Shown: positions 1-7,788 of the stretch, piece after piece | Position numbering within the stretch: the stretch's first letter is position 1 | Layout of the letters: the number at the start of each line of letters is the position of its first letter | From: Pseudomonas sp. | Lineage (GTDB): Bacteria; Pseudomonadota; Gammaproteobacteria; Pseudomonadales; Pseudomonadaceae | DNA length: 64,000 bases | Direction: 5' to 3' | Assembly: GCF_002796985.1 (NCBI RefSeq) | Contig: NZ_PEKX01000007.1 | Coordinates: forward strand, 486,284-550,283 | The notes under the pieces: generated by a model | The model's input: the letters and a program-made list of their open reading frames with translations, nothing else | Database searches by the model: none | Told to the model about the DNA's origin: nothing | Made by a program: the position numbers and the translations under genes

Positions 1-1
1 G

Positions 2-631
2 CGGAGCAACACCGAGGACCGTCACCAGACGGTGGACGACAGGCCTTTCGGCGGTGGTCCCGGCATGGTGATGAAAATCAAGCCGCTCGAAGGCGCGTTG
101 GGCGATGCCCGGCAAGCTGCAGGCGGACCGGTGAAGGTGATCTACCTCTCGCCGCAAGGTCGCAAGCTCACGCAGGCGGCCGTGAAAGAACTGGCGAACG
201 AGGAGCGTCTGATCCTGATCGCCGGGCGTTACGAAGGCATCGACGAGCGCTTCATTGAAGAGCATGTCGATGAGGAATGGTCGGTTGGCGATTATGTCTT
301 GTCCGGGGGTGAGCTTCCGGCCATGGTGCTGATTGACGCGGTCACGCGGTTGTTGCCCGGTGCATTGGGCCACGTGGACTCCGCCGAGGAGGACTCCTTC
401 ACGGATGGCCTGCTCGACTGTCCGCACTACACCCGACCTGAGGTGTACGCAGACAAACGTGTTCCGGAGGTGCTGCTCAGCGGCAACCACGAACACATCC
501 GGCGCTGGCGTTTACAGCAGTCCTTAGGCAGGACCTGGGAACGACGTGCCGATCTTCTGGATTGCCGCTCGCTTTCTGGAGAAGAGAAAAAGCTGCTGGA
601 GGAATACATCCGCCAGCGGAACGATAGTTAA
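2..631 (+). CDS. trmD: tRNA (guanine-37-N1)-methyltransferase TrmD, 5' end cut by window
   Basis: Methylates N1 of G37 next to the anticodon in tRNAs reading CNN and related codons, using S-adenosylmethionine, and so prevents +1 frameshifting. The frame is open from base 2 and already reads TEDRHQTVDDRPFGGGPGM, the conserved substrate-loop region, so the true start lies upstream of the window. The SPOUT trefoil-knot signatures LILIAGRYEGIDERF and EEWSVGDYVLSGGELPAM are present, and the C-terminal helical tail ends normally. rplS follows 43 bp downstream, as in the usual rpsP-rimM-trmD-rplS operon. Identification is firm; only the N-terminus is missing. Confidence 0.97.
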   Translation, partial: RSNTEDRHQTVDDRPFGGGPGMVMKIKPLEGALGDARQAAGGPVKVIYLSPQGRKLTQAAVKELANEERLILIAGRYEGIDERFIEEHVDEEWSVGDYVLSGGELPAMVLIDAVTRLLPGALGHVDSAEEDSFTDGLLDCPHYTRPEVYADKRVPEVLLSGNHEHIRRWRLQQSLGRTWERRADLLDCRSLSGEEKKLLEEYIRQRNDS

Positions 632-674
632 CGTATCGATGGCGAGCGCCGAGCGCTTGTCTTAGGAGCACGAA

Positions 675-1025
675 ATGACCAACAAGATCATTCAGCAGAT
701 CGAAGCTGAACAGATGAGCAAAGAGATTCCGGCGTTCGCCCCCGGCGACACCGTAATCGTCCAGGTTAAAGTGAAGGAAGGCGACCGTCAGCGTCTGCAG
801 GCCTTCGAAGGCGTTGTCATCGGCAAGCGTAACCGCGGCCTGAACAGTGCTTTCACCGTTCGCAAGATCTCCAACGGCGTAGGCGTTGAGCGTACCTTCC
901 AGACCTACAGCCCGCTGGTTGACAGCATTTCCGTCAAGCGTCGCGGCGACGTGCGCAAGGCCAAGCTGTACTACCTCCGCGAACTGTCCGGCAAGGCAGC
1001 ACGCATCAAGGAAAAACTGGCCTAA
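675..1025 (+). CDS. rplS: 50S ribosomal protein L19
   Basis: L19 sits at the 30S-50S interface of the ribosome. The 116-residue product has the normal family length. It shows the typical N-terminus (MTNKIIQQIEAEQM), the KVKEGDRQRLQAFEGVVI core and the basic C-terminal stretch KLYYLRELSGKAARIKEKL. A good Shine-Dalgarno (TAGGAGCACGAA) precedes the ATG. It is the last gene of the trmD operon, and a strong intrinsic terminator follows 18 bp after the stop. Confidence 0.98.
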   Translation: MTNKIIQQIEAEQMSKEIPAFAPGDTVIVQVKVKEGDRQRLQAFEGVVIGKRNRGLNSAFTVRKISNGVGVERTFQTYSPLVDSISVKRRGDVRKAKLYYLRELSGKAARIKEKLA

Positions 1026-1042
1026 GTCGCCGGTTGTTCCCG

Positions 1043-1070
1043 AAAAAAGCAGCCCACGGGCTGCTTTTTT
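1043..1070 (+). terminator. Intrinsic terminator after rplS
   Basis: A perfect stem AGCAGCCC / GGGCTGCT with a two-base loop is flanked by six A and six T. It ends the trmD-rplS transcript. Confidence 0.93.
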
Positions 1071-1175
1071 CTTGCCTGTCGTTTAGCGATCGGCGCCATC
1101 TGCCTTCGTCAGCGCATTAGAAACACAACACCCGCAACACCGGCAGCCACCTTTATTGCATCAGGTAGCAGTGGC

Positions 1176-1589
1176 ATGAGCCCCAGAGAGCAAGAAATAC
1201 TCCGTCGCACAGAGCTGGCGGAAACCCGTGTGACCAAGGCGGTCTTCCCGCCCACCACCAACCACCACAACACCCTGTTCGGCGGCACTGCGCTGGCCTG
1301 GATGGACGAAGTCTCGTTCATCGCCGCGACACGCTTCTGCCGTCTGCCGCTGGTGACTGTGTCCACCGACCGCATCGATTTCAAACACCCGATTCCCGCC
1401 GGCTCCATCGTCGAGCTGATCGGCCGGGTGGTGAAGGTGGGCAACACCAGCCTCAAGGTCGAAGTGGAAGTGTTCGTCGAGAGCATGTCCGCCGACGGCC
1501 GCGAGAAGGCCATCCATGGGCTGTTCAGTTTCGTTGCCATTGACGACGAGAAGCGCCCGGTGCCGGTCCTGCCCGGCTTTGAGGCCTGA
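1176..1589 (+). CDS. Hotdog-fold acyl-CoA thioesterase (YciA-like)
   Basis: Likely hydrolyses acyl-CoA to free acid and CoA in the cytoplasm. The 137-residue protein is a single hotdog domain. The motif HHNTLFGGTALAWMDE carries the conserved N/G and the Asp/Glu seen in the YciA/acyl-CoA hydrolase group, followed by the TDRIDFKHPIPAGSIVEL strand. The ATG is at 1176 and a terminator lies directly after the stop, so this looks like a single-gene unit. It sits between rplS and the membrane protein encoded on the other strand. The in vivo chain-length preference cannot be read from the sequence. Confidence 0.88.
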   Translation: MSPREQEILRRTELAETRVTKAVFPPTTNHHNTLFGGTALAWMDEVSFIAATRFCRLPLVTVSTDRIDFKHPIPAGSIVELIGRVVKVGNTSLKVEVEVFVESMSADGREKAIHGLFSFVAIDDEKRPVPVLPGFEA

Positions 1590-1596
1590 AACGCAA

Positions 1597-1620
1597 GAAG
1601 GCGCCCACGGGCGCCTTCAT
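1597..1620 (+). terminator. Intrinsic terminator after thioesterase gene
   Basis: Perfect 10-bp stem GAAGGCGCCC / GGGCGCCTTC with a two-base loop, followed by a T-rich run (ATTCATTTA). The U-tract is interrupted, so efficiency may be moderate. Confidence 0.75.
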
Positions 1621-1644
1621 TCATTTAGACGGGAGCAGTTTTTC

Positions 1645-1737
1645 GTAGGAGCGAGCTTGCTCGCGAACAATTTAACCGACCAGGTCAGTGTTGGGCGGTT
1701 CGCGAGCAATAACGATGGCGTCCCCGTCGCTCCTACA
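1645..1737 (+). repeat. REP pair, GAGCTTGCTCGCGA family (second arm diverged)
   Basis: The left arm reads GTAGGAGCGAGCTTGCTCGC. The inverted right arm begins GGTTCGCGAGCA and ends CGTCGCTCCTACA, with an unrelated stretch inside it. This is a Pseudomonas REP doublet lying between two convergent genes. Confidence 0.9.
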
Positions 1738-1744
1738 GCAACGC

Positions 1745-2422
1745 TCAGTGGCGCAGGCTGATCTTCAGCGAGGCCTGGGACAGGTCGATGTTCTGCAGGC
1801 TCAGGCTGCCCATGCTCTGGGTCTTGGGTGCGCCGGCGACGCGGATGTTGTCGAAGCGCACTTCGCCAATGGAGCTGGGCAGGCGCACGTTGATCGAGCC
1901 GTCCGCGTTCAGCGAGGAAGAGGCGTGTGCGGTGTCGTACTGCACGTCGTGCAGTGAGGTCTCGGCGTCGAGGCTATCCACCACTGGCATCACCAGGCGG
2001 GAAAGCTGCTTGATCGCACCGACGCCGTCGCCGCTTTCGGCGCTGACCAGCAGGCTCTGCAGGGTGTCGTCGAAGCCCTGGGCGCTGACGTCGCTCATCT
2101 CGCGGTCGCTCAGCGGTTTCAGGCCCTTGGGCGTCTCATGGCGGGTGATGCTGCTGGGCGCCTGGCGCTGCACATCGGCGTTGGCCAGTTGGAACGGGCT
2201 GAGCAGGGCCGCAACCAAGGTTGCCGCCAGGCGCAGGTTGTTCTGTTTCTTCAGTGCACGGCCGAGTTGGCGCTCAGTGATCCAGCCCTGCTGGATCAAG
2301 GTTTCGCCCAGGCGCAGTCCGTTGGTGAGCTGGAGCTGGATGGCCTTGTCCAGCTGATGGGCGGTGATCAGCCCCTTGCTGACAAGGATCTGGCCGAGGC
2401 GGGAGTTCTGTTGACTGGGCAT
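1745..2422 (-). CDS. Membrane protein with N-terminal tandem MshEN (cyclic-di-GMP-type) motif and periplasmic C-terminal domain
   Basis: 225 residues from the ATG at 2422; a longer reading from a TTG at 2461 is less likely. Residues 8-31 and 37-60 each fit the 24-residue MshEN pattern (RLG..L...G.I....L...L..Q) and are separated by exactly five residues, the spacing of the cyclic-di-GMP-binding module of MshE-type pilus ATPases. Here no ATPase follows. Residues about 63-82 form a hydrophobic segment ending in ANA, then about 140 residues of unknown fold follow, with a LSDREMSDVSAQGF motif near residue 120. I infer a cytoplasmic sensor head, one membrane pass and a periplasmic domain; alternatively the segment could be a misplaced signal peptide. 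The gene stands alone between a REP element and an antiporter gene. No enzymatic function is evident. Confidence 0.75.
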   Translation of the reverse strand: MPSQQNSRLGQILVSKGLITAHQLDKAIQLQLTNGLRLGETLIQQGWITERQLGRALKKQNNLRLAATLVAALLSPFQLANADVQRQAPSSITRHETPKGLKPLSDREMSDVSAQGFDDTLQSLLVSAESGDGVGAIKQLSRLVMPVVDSLDAETSLHDVQYDTAHASSSLNADGSINVRLPSSIGEVRFDNIRVAGAPKTQSMGSLSLQNIDLSQASLKISLRH

Positions 2423-2520
2423 GGCGTGGGCTTCGTACGGTGCAATGATGGCGTGGTGCAATCATTGTCTGCCAGACGAATTCTGTCACCAGCCTAAAGA
2501 TAGGCAGACATGGCCGGTCG

Positions 2521-4365
2521 TCAGGTTGTTGCGGAGCGCGTCGTTTCTTGCGCACTCGGTGCATTTTCGGGCGCCTCCTCGATCAGCGAAATCACCGTCC
2601 AGCCCGTGCTGGGAGTCAGTGGCTGCTCATGGCTGGCAATATGCAGGCGTCCGCTCGGATCCCTGGCGAACAGCAACAGTGCGCGGTTGCCGTGCTGGGC
2701 CTGGTAGTCCTCCCAGCCGAAGTTCTCGCTGAGCAGTGTCGACCGAATTTCCGCTCCCCGCGCGATCTGGCCGGCGATCTGCGGGAAGGTGATCGCTGAT
2801 TGGCCCAGCGCACGGCCACGATGACGGTCGCTGACCCGATGCTTTTCGCTGCGTCGGCTGTCCTGGCTGCTGGGCAGGATGAAGCGCTGACGCGCGTTGA
2901 ACTCGTGGCGGAAACTCATGCACATCAGGGCATTGAGCTCGGCGTTGGGCGACAGGGCCAGGAGATGTCCCAGTCCGATCAGGTCCAGGTGTGCCTCGGC
3001 ATGTTGCGAGGCCGGATTGCCGAAATAGGTGGGTAGATTGTCCATGCGCGCAGCGCGGGTGTTCTCCCAGCTCGAATCGGTCAGCAGTACCTTCACCCCG
3101 GCATTCTGCAGGCCGCTGCCAATGGCGCGGGCAACCGGGTTGGCGCCGATGATCAGGAAACCGGTGGGCACCGGCTCGGCGACTTTCAGCAGGCGCGCCA
3201 GGGGGCGTGCCGTAGCGCTCTGCAGGATCACCGTGCCGATGATGATCAGGAAGGTGAGGGGGACCAGCACGCCGGCCTGGGCGTGGCCGGCCTCCTGCAG
3301 GCGGATGGCGAAGATCGCTGAAACGGCTGCGGCGACGATGCCGCGTGGTGCGATCCAGCTCAACAGCGCTCGCTCGCGCCAGTTGAGCGTGGAGCCGGCG
3401 GTGGCGATCAGCACGTTCAGTGGGCGCGCGACGAACTGAATCAGTGCCAACACCAGCAGTGCTATCGGCCCCAGGCCCAGTAACGCCGGCAGGTCCAGTC
3501 GCGCGGCCAGCAGCACGAAGAGGCCGGAAATCAGCAGGACACTGAGGTTCTCCTTGAAGTGCAGAATGTGCCGCACGTCGACGCCTTGCATGTTGGCAAG
3601 GCGCAGCCCCATCACGGTCACTGCCAGTAGTCCCGACTCGGACATCAGGGTATTGGACAGGACGAAGACACCGAGGACCACGGAGAGCGAGGCCAGGTTG
3701 TGCAGGTAGTCCGGCAGCCAGTGGCGCCTCAGGCTAACGCCCAGCGCCTGGCCGCCCAGCAGGCCGGCGGCGATCCCGGTGCCGATCACGCTGAAGAAGG
3801 TCAGCAGGCTGTCCAGCCAGCCGGCCCCGACATCGCTCGCGGCGATGAAGGTGTAAACCACCACCGCGAGAATGGCGCCGATAGGGTCGATCACGATGCC
3901 TTCCCAGCGCAGGATGTTGGCGATCGTGGCGTTGGGCCGCACCACGCGCAGCATCGGCACTATCACCGTAGGCCCGGTGACCAGGGTGAGGGTGCCGAAC
4001 AGCAGGGCCATTTCCCAGGTGAAGTCCAGCAGGTAGTGGGTCGCCAGCGCGATCACGCCCCAGGTGAGGAGCGCGCCTACGGTGACCAGGCGCCGCACCA
4101 CGGTGCCGATTTCCTTCCACTCGTCCAGGTGCAGGGTCAGGCTGCCCTCGAACAGCACCAGAGCCACCGCGAGAGAGACCAGCGGGAACAGCAGTGGCCC
4201 GAATAGCATCTCCGGCGACAGCAGGTGCAGCACGGGGCCGACCAGTATGCCGCTCAGCAGCAGGAACAGGATCGCCGGTAGCCGCAGGCGCCACGCGAGC
4301 CACTGGCTGGCAAGGGAGGCAGCGCCGATTCCGGCAAGAGCGTAGTAGGTGCTGTGTTCGTCCAT
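2521..4365 (-). CDS. CPA1-family Na+(K+)/H+ antiporter with C-terminal Rossmann-like domain
   Basis: A 614-residue inner-membrane monovalent cation/proton antiporter. About twelve hydrophobic segments occupy residues 1-400. The ion-path signature EGIVIDPIGAILAVVVY (Asp of the CPA1 D-P motif) and the TLVTGPTVIVPML helix are visible. After about residue 405 a soluble part begins with FLIIGANPVARAIGSGL, a nucleotide-binding fold like RCK/TrkA-N domains, and continues to the end. This suggests gating by a nucleotide or by redox state. It is transcribed away from xerD, with 88 bp between their starts. Whether Na+ or K+ is preferred cannot be decided. Confidence 0.85.
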   Translation of the reverse strand: MDEHSTYYALAGIGAASLASQWLAWRLRLPAILFLLLSGILVGPVLHLLSPEMLFGPLLFPLVSLAVALVLFEGSLTLHLDEWKEIGTVVRRLVTVGALLTWGVIALATHYLLDFTWEMALLFGTLTLVTGPTVIVPMLRVVRPNATIANILRWEGIVIDPIGAILAVVVYTFIAASDVGAGWLDSLLTFFSVIGTGIAAGLLGGQALGVSLRRHWLPDYLHNLASLSVVLGVFVLSNTLMSESGLLAVTVMGLRLANMQGVDVRHILHFKENLSVLLISGLFVLLAARLDLPALLGLGPIALLVLALIQFVARPLNVLIATAGSTLNWRERALLSWIAPRGIVAAAVSAIFAIRLQEAGHAQAGVLVPLTFLIIIGTVILQSATARPLARLLKVAEPVPTGFLIIGANPVARAIGSGLQNAGVKVLLTDSSWENTRAARMDNLPTYFGNPASQHAEAHLDLIGLGHLLALSPNAELNALMCMSFRHEFNARQRFILPSSQDSRRSEKHRVSDRHRGRALGQSAITFPQIAGQIARGAEIRSTLLSENFGWEDYQAQHGNRALLLFARDPSGRLHIASHEQPLTPSTGWTVISLIEEAPENAPSAQETTRSATT

Positions 4366-4453
4366 GGAGCAGTGGCGTCCTTTGCGAGACTGGAGAGGGG
4401 ATGGAGGTTATGAAAGACTACCCGCGCCACATCTTCCTTTGCCATGGCTTTAG

Positions 4454-5350
4454 ATGAACCCGCTACCGCATTCATTGATCGATCGTTTCCTCGACGCCCT
4501 CTGGCTGGAGAAGGGCCTTTCCGACAATACCCGCAGCGCCTATGGAAGCGACCTGGCCCTGTTCAATGGCTGGCTGGATGAGCGTGGTGTGGCGCTGGAG
4601 TCGGCCGGGCGTGATGTGATCCTCGACCACCTGGCCTGGCGCCTGGGGGAGGGCTACAAAGCACGGTCCACGGCTCGATTCCTTTCCGGGCTGCGCGGTT
4701 TCTATCGTTACTGCCTGCGCGAGGGGTTGATCAGCGAAGACCCGACCCTGCTGATAGAGCTGCCACAGTTGGGAAAACCGTTGCCCAAGTCGCTGTCAGA
4801 GTCGGATGTGGAGGCCCTGCTGGCGGCTCCGGAGACCGACGACCCGCTCGGCCTGCGCGATCGCACCATGCTCGAGGTTTTGTATGCATGCGGACTGCGC
4901 GTCAGCGAGCTGGTCGGGCTGACCCTGGAGCAGGTCAACCTGCGTCAGGGCGTGGTGCGCGTGCTTGGCAAGGGCAGCAAGGAGCGCCTGGTGCCGCTGG
5001 GTGAGGAGGCCATCCGCTGGATCGAGCGCTATGTCCGCGAGGCGCGCGGCGATCTGCTGGCCGGTAAGCCGAGTGACGTGCTGTTTCCCAGCCTGCGCGG
5101 CGAGCAGATGACCCGGCAGACCTTCTGGCACCGCATCAAACTGCACGCCAGGGTCGCCGGTATCGGCAAGAGCCTGTCGCCGCACACCCTGCGGCACGCC
5201 TTCGCCACCCATCTGCTCAACCACGGCGCCGACCTGCGCGTGGTACAGATGCTGCTGGGCCACAGCGACCTCTCGACTACGCAGATCTACACGCACATTG
5301 CCCGTGCCCGTCTGCAGGACCTGCATACCCAACACCACCCCCGCGGCTGA
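4454..5350 (+). CDS. xerD: Site-specific tyrosine recombinase XerD
   Basis: Acts with XerC at dif under FtsK control to resolve chromosome dimers. The 298-residue length equals that of E. coli XerD. The SAM-like N-terminal core-binding domain (about 1-105) is followed by the catalytic domain. The catalytic Arg is in ACGLRVSELVGL (about 148), the Lys in GKGSKERLVPL, the HxxR box in SPHTLRHAFATHLL, the second His in LLGHSDLSTTQIYTH, and the nucleophilic Tyr in QIYTH. All catalytic residues are present. dsbC follows after a REP pair, the usual xerD-dsbC-hom-thrC order of Pseudomonas. Confidence 0.97.
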   Translation: MNPLPHSLIDRFLDALWLEKGLSDNTRSAYGSDLALFNGWLDERGVALESAGRDVILDHLAWRLGEGYKARSTARFLSGLRGFYRYCLREGLISEDPTLLIELPQLGKPLPKSLSESDVEALLAAPETDDPLGLRDRTMLEVLYACGLRVSELVGLTLEQVNLRQGVVRVLGKGSKERLVPLGEEAIRWIERYVREARGDLLAGKPSDVLFPSLRGEQMTRQTFWHRIKLHARVAGIGKSLSPHTLRHAFATHLLNHGADLRVVQMLLGHSDLSTTQIYTHIARARLQDLHTQHHPRG

Positions 5351-5359
5351 GCTGACACT

Positions 5360-5438
5360 GTAGGAGCGAGCTTGCTCGCGAACGCATTTCTCCGAATCTT
5401 TCCGGGTTGTGCGGTTCGCGAGCAAGCTCGCTCCTACA
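5360..5438 (+). repeat. REP pair, GAGCTTGCTCGCGA family
   Basis: Two well-conserved inverted arms (GTAGGAGCGAGCTTGCTCGC and GCGAGCAAGCTCGCTCCTAC) are separated by about 29 bp. The element lies between xerD and dsbC. Confidence 0.95.
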
Positions 5439-5529
5439 GAAGAGCCGCCGAAGCTTCCGGCTACAGCCTGCGGCTCGGCCTGCCCCGTCTGGTGTGGTAG
5501 TCTTCGCCGACTGACATCAGGAGCTTTCC

Positions 5530-6258
5530 ATGCGTTTGTCCCGACTTCTGACTGCCGCGGCCCTTGGCCTCGTCAGCACCCTCGCCCTGGCCGCCGAACC
5601 GGATCAGGCGATCCGTACTACCCTGCAGTCCCTGCAGCCTGACCTGCCCATCGAGAACATTTCCAAGGGCCCCCTGGAAGGCATCTACCAGGTCCAGCTC
5701 AAGGGCGGCCGGATTCTCTATGCCAGCGCCGACGGCCAGTTCGTCGTGCAGGGCAACATCTATCAGGTGAAGGACGGCAAGCCGACCAACCTGACCGAGA
5801 AGGCCGAGAGCGCCGGCGTGGCCAAGACCATCAACGCCATTCCCGCCAAGGACATGGTGGTGTTCCCGGCCAAAGGCGAGACCAAGGCGCACATCACCGT
5901 CTTCACCGACACCACCTGCCCGTATTGCCAGAAAATGCACGCCGAAGTACCGGAGCTGCAGAAACGCGGTATCGAAGTGCGCTACCTGGCCTTCCCGCGG
6001 CAGGGCCCGAACTCGCCTGGCGACCAGCAGCTGCAGGCCGTATGGTGCTCCAAGGACCGCCAGGCAGCCATGACCGACATGTTCCATGAGAAGGAAGTGA
6101 AGGCTGCCAAGTGCGAGAACCCGGTGGATGCGCAGTTCGCCCTGGGCCAGATGGTCGGTGTGCAGGGCACCCCGGCGGTCATCCTCGCCGACGGCACCAT
6201 GCTGCCGGGCTACCAGCCGGCTGCCCAGATCGCCAAGCTGGCGCTGGAAGCCAAGTAA
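5530..6258 (+). CDS. dsbC: Thiol:disulfide interchange protein DsbC
   Basis: Periplasmic disulfide isomerase kept reduced by DsbD. Of the 242 residues, 1-21 form a Sec signal peptide (MRLSRLLTAAALGLVSTLALA, cleavage before AEP). Residues about 25-80 are the dimerisation domain, then a linker, then a thioredoxin domain with the active site TTCPYCQKMH near residue 130. A second Cys pair, as in DsbC, is formed by AVWCSKDR and AAKCENP. The cis-Pro loop GVQGTPAVIL is present. A Shine-Dalgarno (CAGGAGCTTTCC) precedes the ATG. Confidence 0.96.
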   Translation: MRLSRLLTAAALGLVSTLALAAEPDQAIRTTLQSLQPDLPIENISKGPLEGIYQVQLKGGRILYASADGQFVVQGNIYQVKDGKPTNLTEKAESAGVAKTINAIPAKDMVVFPAKGETKAHITVFTDTTCPYCQKMHAEVPELQKRGIEVRYLAFPRQGPNSPGDQQLQAVWCSKDRQAAMTDMFHEKEVKAAKCENPVDAQFALGQMVGVQGTPAVILADGTMLPGYQPAAQIAKLALEAK

Positions 6259-6288
6259 GCCGCGGCTTGCGCTCTGATTGACTAAAGC

Positions 6289-6318
6289 GGAATCGATTCG
6301 TAATGTTCGATTCCTTTT
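6289..6318 (+). terminator. Weak terminator-like hairpin after dsbC
   Basis: GGAATCGA and TCGATTCC form an 8-bp stem with a 10-base loop, followed by only four T. It could separate dsbC from hom, but the stem is AT-rich for this genome and the U-tract is short. Confidence 0.45.
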
Positions 6319-6432
6319 GACTAGGGAGCAGGCGCTTCGCCTGTTCTGACTCGGTGCCTACCGCCGCGCCCGCCTCGTTGCGGGCATCGGTGTGTCAGGC
6401 GCCCCGATGCTGTAATCATGGGGAGTTTCAGC

Positions 6433-7737
6433 GTGAATCCGGTGAAAGTGGGAATCTGTGGGTTGGGGACCGTCGGTGGCGGTACCTTCAATGTACTCAA
6501 ACGCAACGCCGAGGAGATTGCCCGCCGTGCCGGGCGTGGTATCGAGGTTGCGCAGATTGCCGCCCGTCGCCCCAATCCGAAGTGTGAAACCGGCAGTACC
6601 CCCATTACTGCCGACATCTTCGACGTGGCGAACAACCCGGAAATCGACGTGGTCATCGAGCTGATCGGTGGCTACACCCTGGCCCATGAGCTGGTACTCA
6701 AGGCCATCGAGAACGGCAAGCACGTGGTCACCGCCAACAAGGCGCTGATTGCCGTGCACGGCAACGAGATCTTCGCCAAAGCCCGCGAGAAAGGCGTCAT
6801 CGTCGCCTTCGAAGCCGCCGTGGCCGGCGGTATTCCGGTGATCAAGGCGATCCGCGAGGGCCTGGCCGCCAACCGCATCAACTGGCTGGCCGGCATCATC
6901 AACGGCACCGGCAACTTCATCCTCACCGAAATGCGCGAGAAAGGCCGCGCCTTCGCCGACGTGCTGAAGGAAGCCCAGGCGCTGGGCTACGCCGAAGCCG
7001 ATCCGACCTTCGACGTCGAAGGCATCGACGCCGCGCACAAGCTGACCATCCTCGCGTCCATCGCCTTCGGTATCCCGCTGCAGTTCGACAAGGCCTACAC
7101 CGAAGGCATCACCCAGCTGACCACCGCCGACGTGAACTACGCCGAGGCCCTGGGCTACCGCATCAAGCACCTGGGCGTCGCCCGCCGTACCGACAAGGGC
7201 ATCGAGCTGCGCGTACACCCGACCCTGATCCCGGCCGACCGCCTGATCGCCAACGTCAATGGCGTGATGAACGCGGTCATGGTCAACGGCGATGCCGCCG
7301 GTTCCACGCTGTTCTACGGCGCTGGCGCCGGCATGGAGCCCACCGCTTCCTCGGTGGTCGCCGACCTGGTGGACGTGGTTCGCGCCATGACCGCCGACCC
7401 GGAGAACCGCGTGCCGCACCTGGCCTTCCAGCCGGACTCGCTCTCCGACCACCCGATCCTGCCGATCGACGCCTGCGAAAGCGCCTACTACCTGCGCATC
7501 CAGGCCAAGGACCATCCGGGCGTACTGGCCCAGGTGGCGACCATCCTCTCCGAGCGCGGCATCAACATCGAATCGATCATGCAGATGGAAGTCGAAGAGC
7601 ATGACGGTCTGGTGCCGATGATCCTGGTTACCCACCGCGTGCTCGAGTCCCGCATCATCGAAGCCATCGCCGCGCTGGAAGCGCTGGATGACGTCGTCGG
7701 CAATGTCGTACGCATCCGCGTCGAACAACTGAACTGA
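6433..7737 (+). CDS. hom: Homoserine dehydrogenase
   Basis: Reduces aspartate semialdehyde to homoserine with NAD(P)H, the branch to threonine and methionine. I choose the GTG at 6433 (434 residues, the P. aeruginosa length) because GGGGAG lies about 9 bases upstream; an in-frame ATG at 6418 would add five unconserved residues. The Rossmann motif GICGLGTVGGGTFNVL is at the N-terminus, the catalytic-domain signature AGIINGTGNFILTEM in the middle, and a C-terminal ACT domain (DHPGVLAQVATILSERGINI) suggests threonine feedback control. thrC follows 51 bp downstream, probably cotranscribed. Confidence 0.97.
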   Translation: MNPVKVGICGLGTVGGGTFNVLKRNAEEIARRAGRGIEVAQIAARRPNPKCETGSTPITADIFDVANNPEIDVVIELIGGYTLAHELVLKAIENGKHVVTANKALIAVHGNEIFAKAREKGVIVAFEAAVAGGIPVIKAIREGLAANRINWLAGIINGTGNFILTEMREKGRAFADVLKEAQALGYAEADPTFDVEGIDAAHKLTILASIAFGIPLQFDKAYTEGITQLTTADVNYAEALGYRIKHLGVARRTDKGIELRVHPTLIPADRLIANVNGVMNAVMVNGDAAGSTLFYGAGAGMEPTASSVVADLVDVVRAMTADPENRVPHLAFQPDSLSDHPILPIDACESAYYLRIQAKDHPGVLAQVATILSERGINIESIMQMEVEEHDGLVPMILVTHRVLESRIIEAIAALEALDDVVGNVVRIRVEQLN

Positions 7738-7788
7738 ATCGACTGCGGCGGCGCCTGCGCGCCGCTGCCAACCCGAAGGTTTCACACC

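Noticed and set aside
6289..6318. T-loop-like GTTCGATTC suggesting a tRNA after dsbC
   Set aside because: No acceptor stem, anticodon arm or CCA can be folded upstream; the segment is better explained as a small hairpin.
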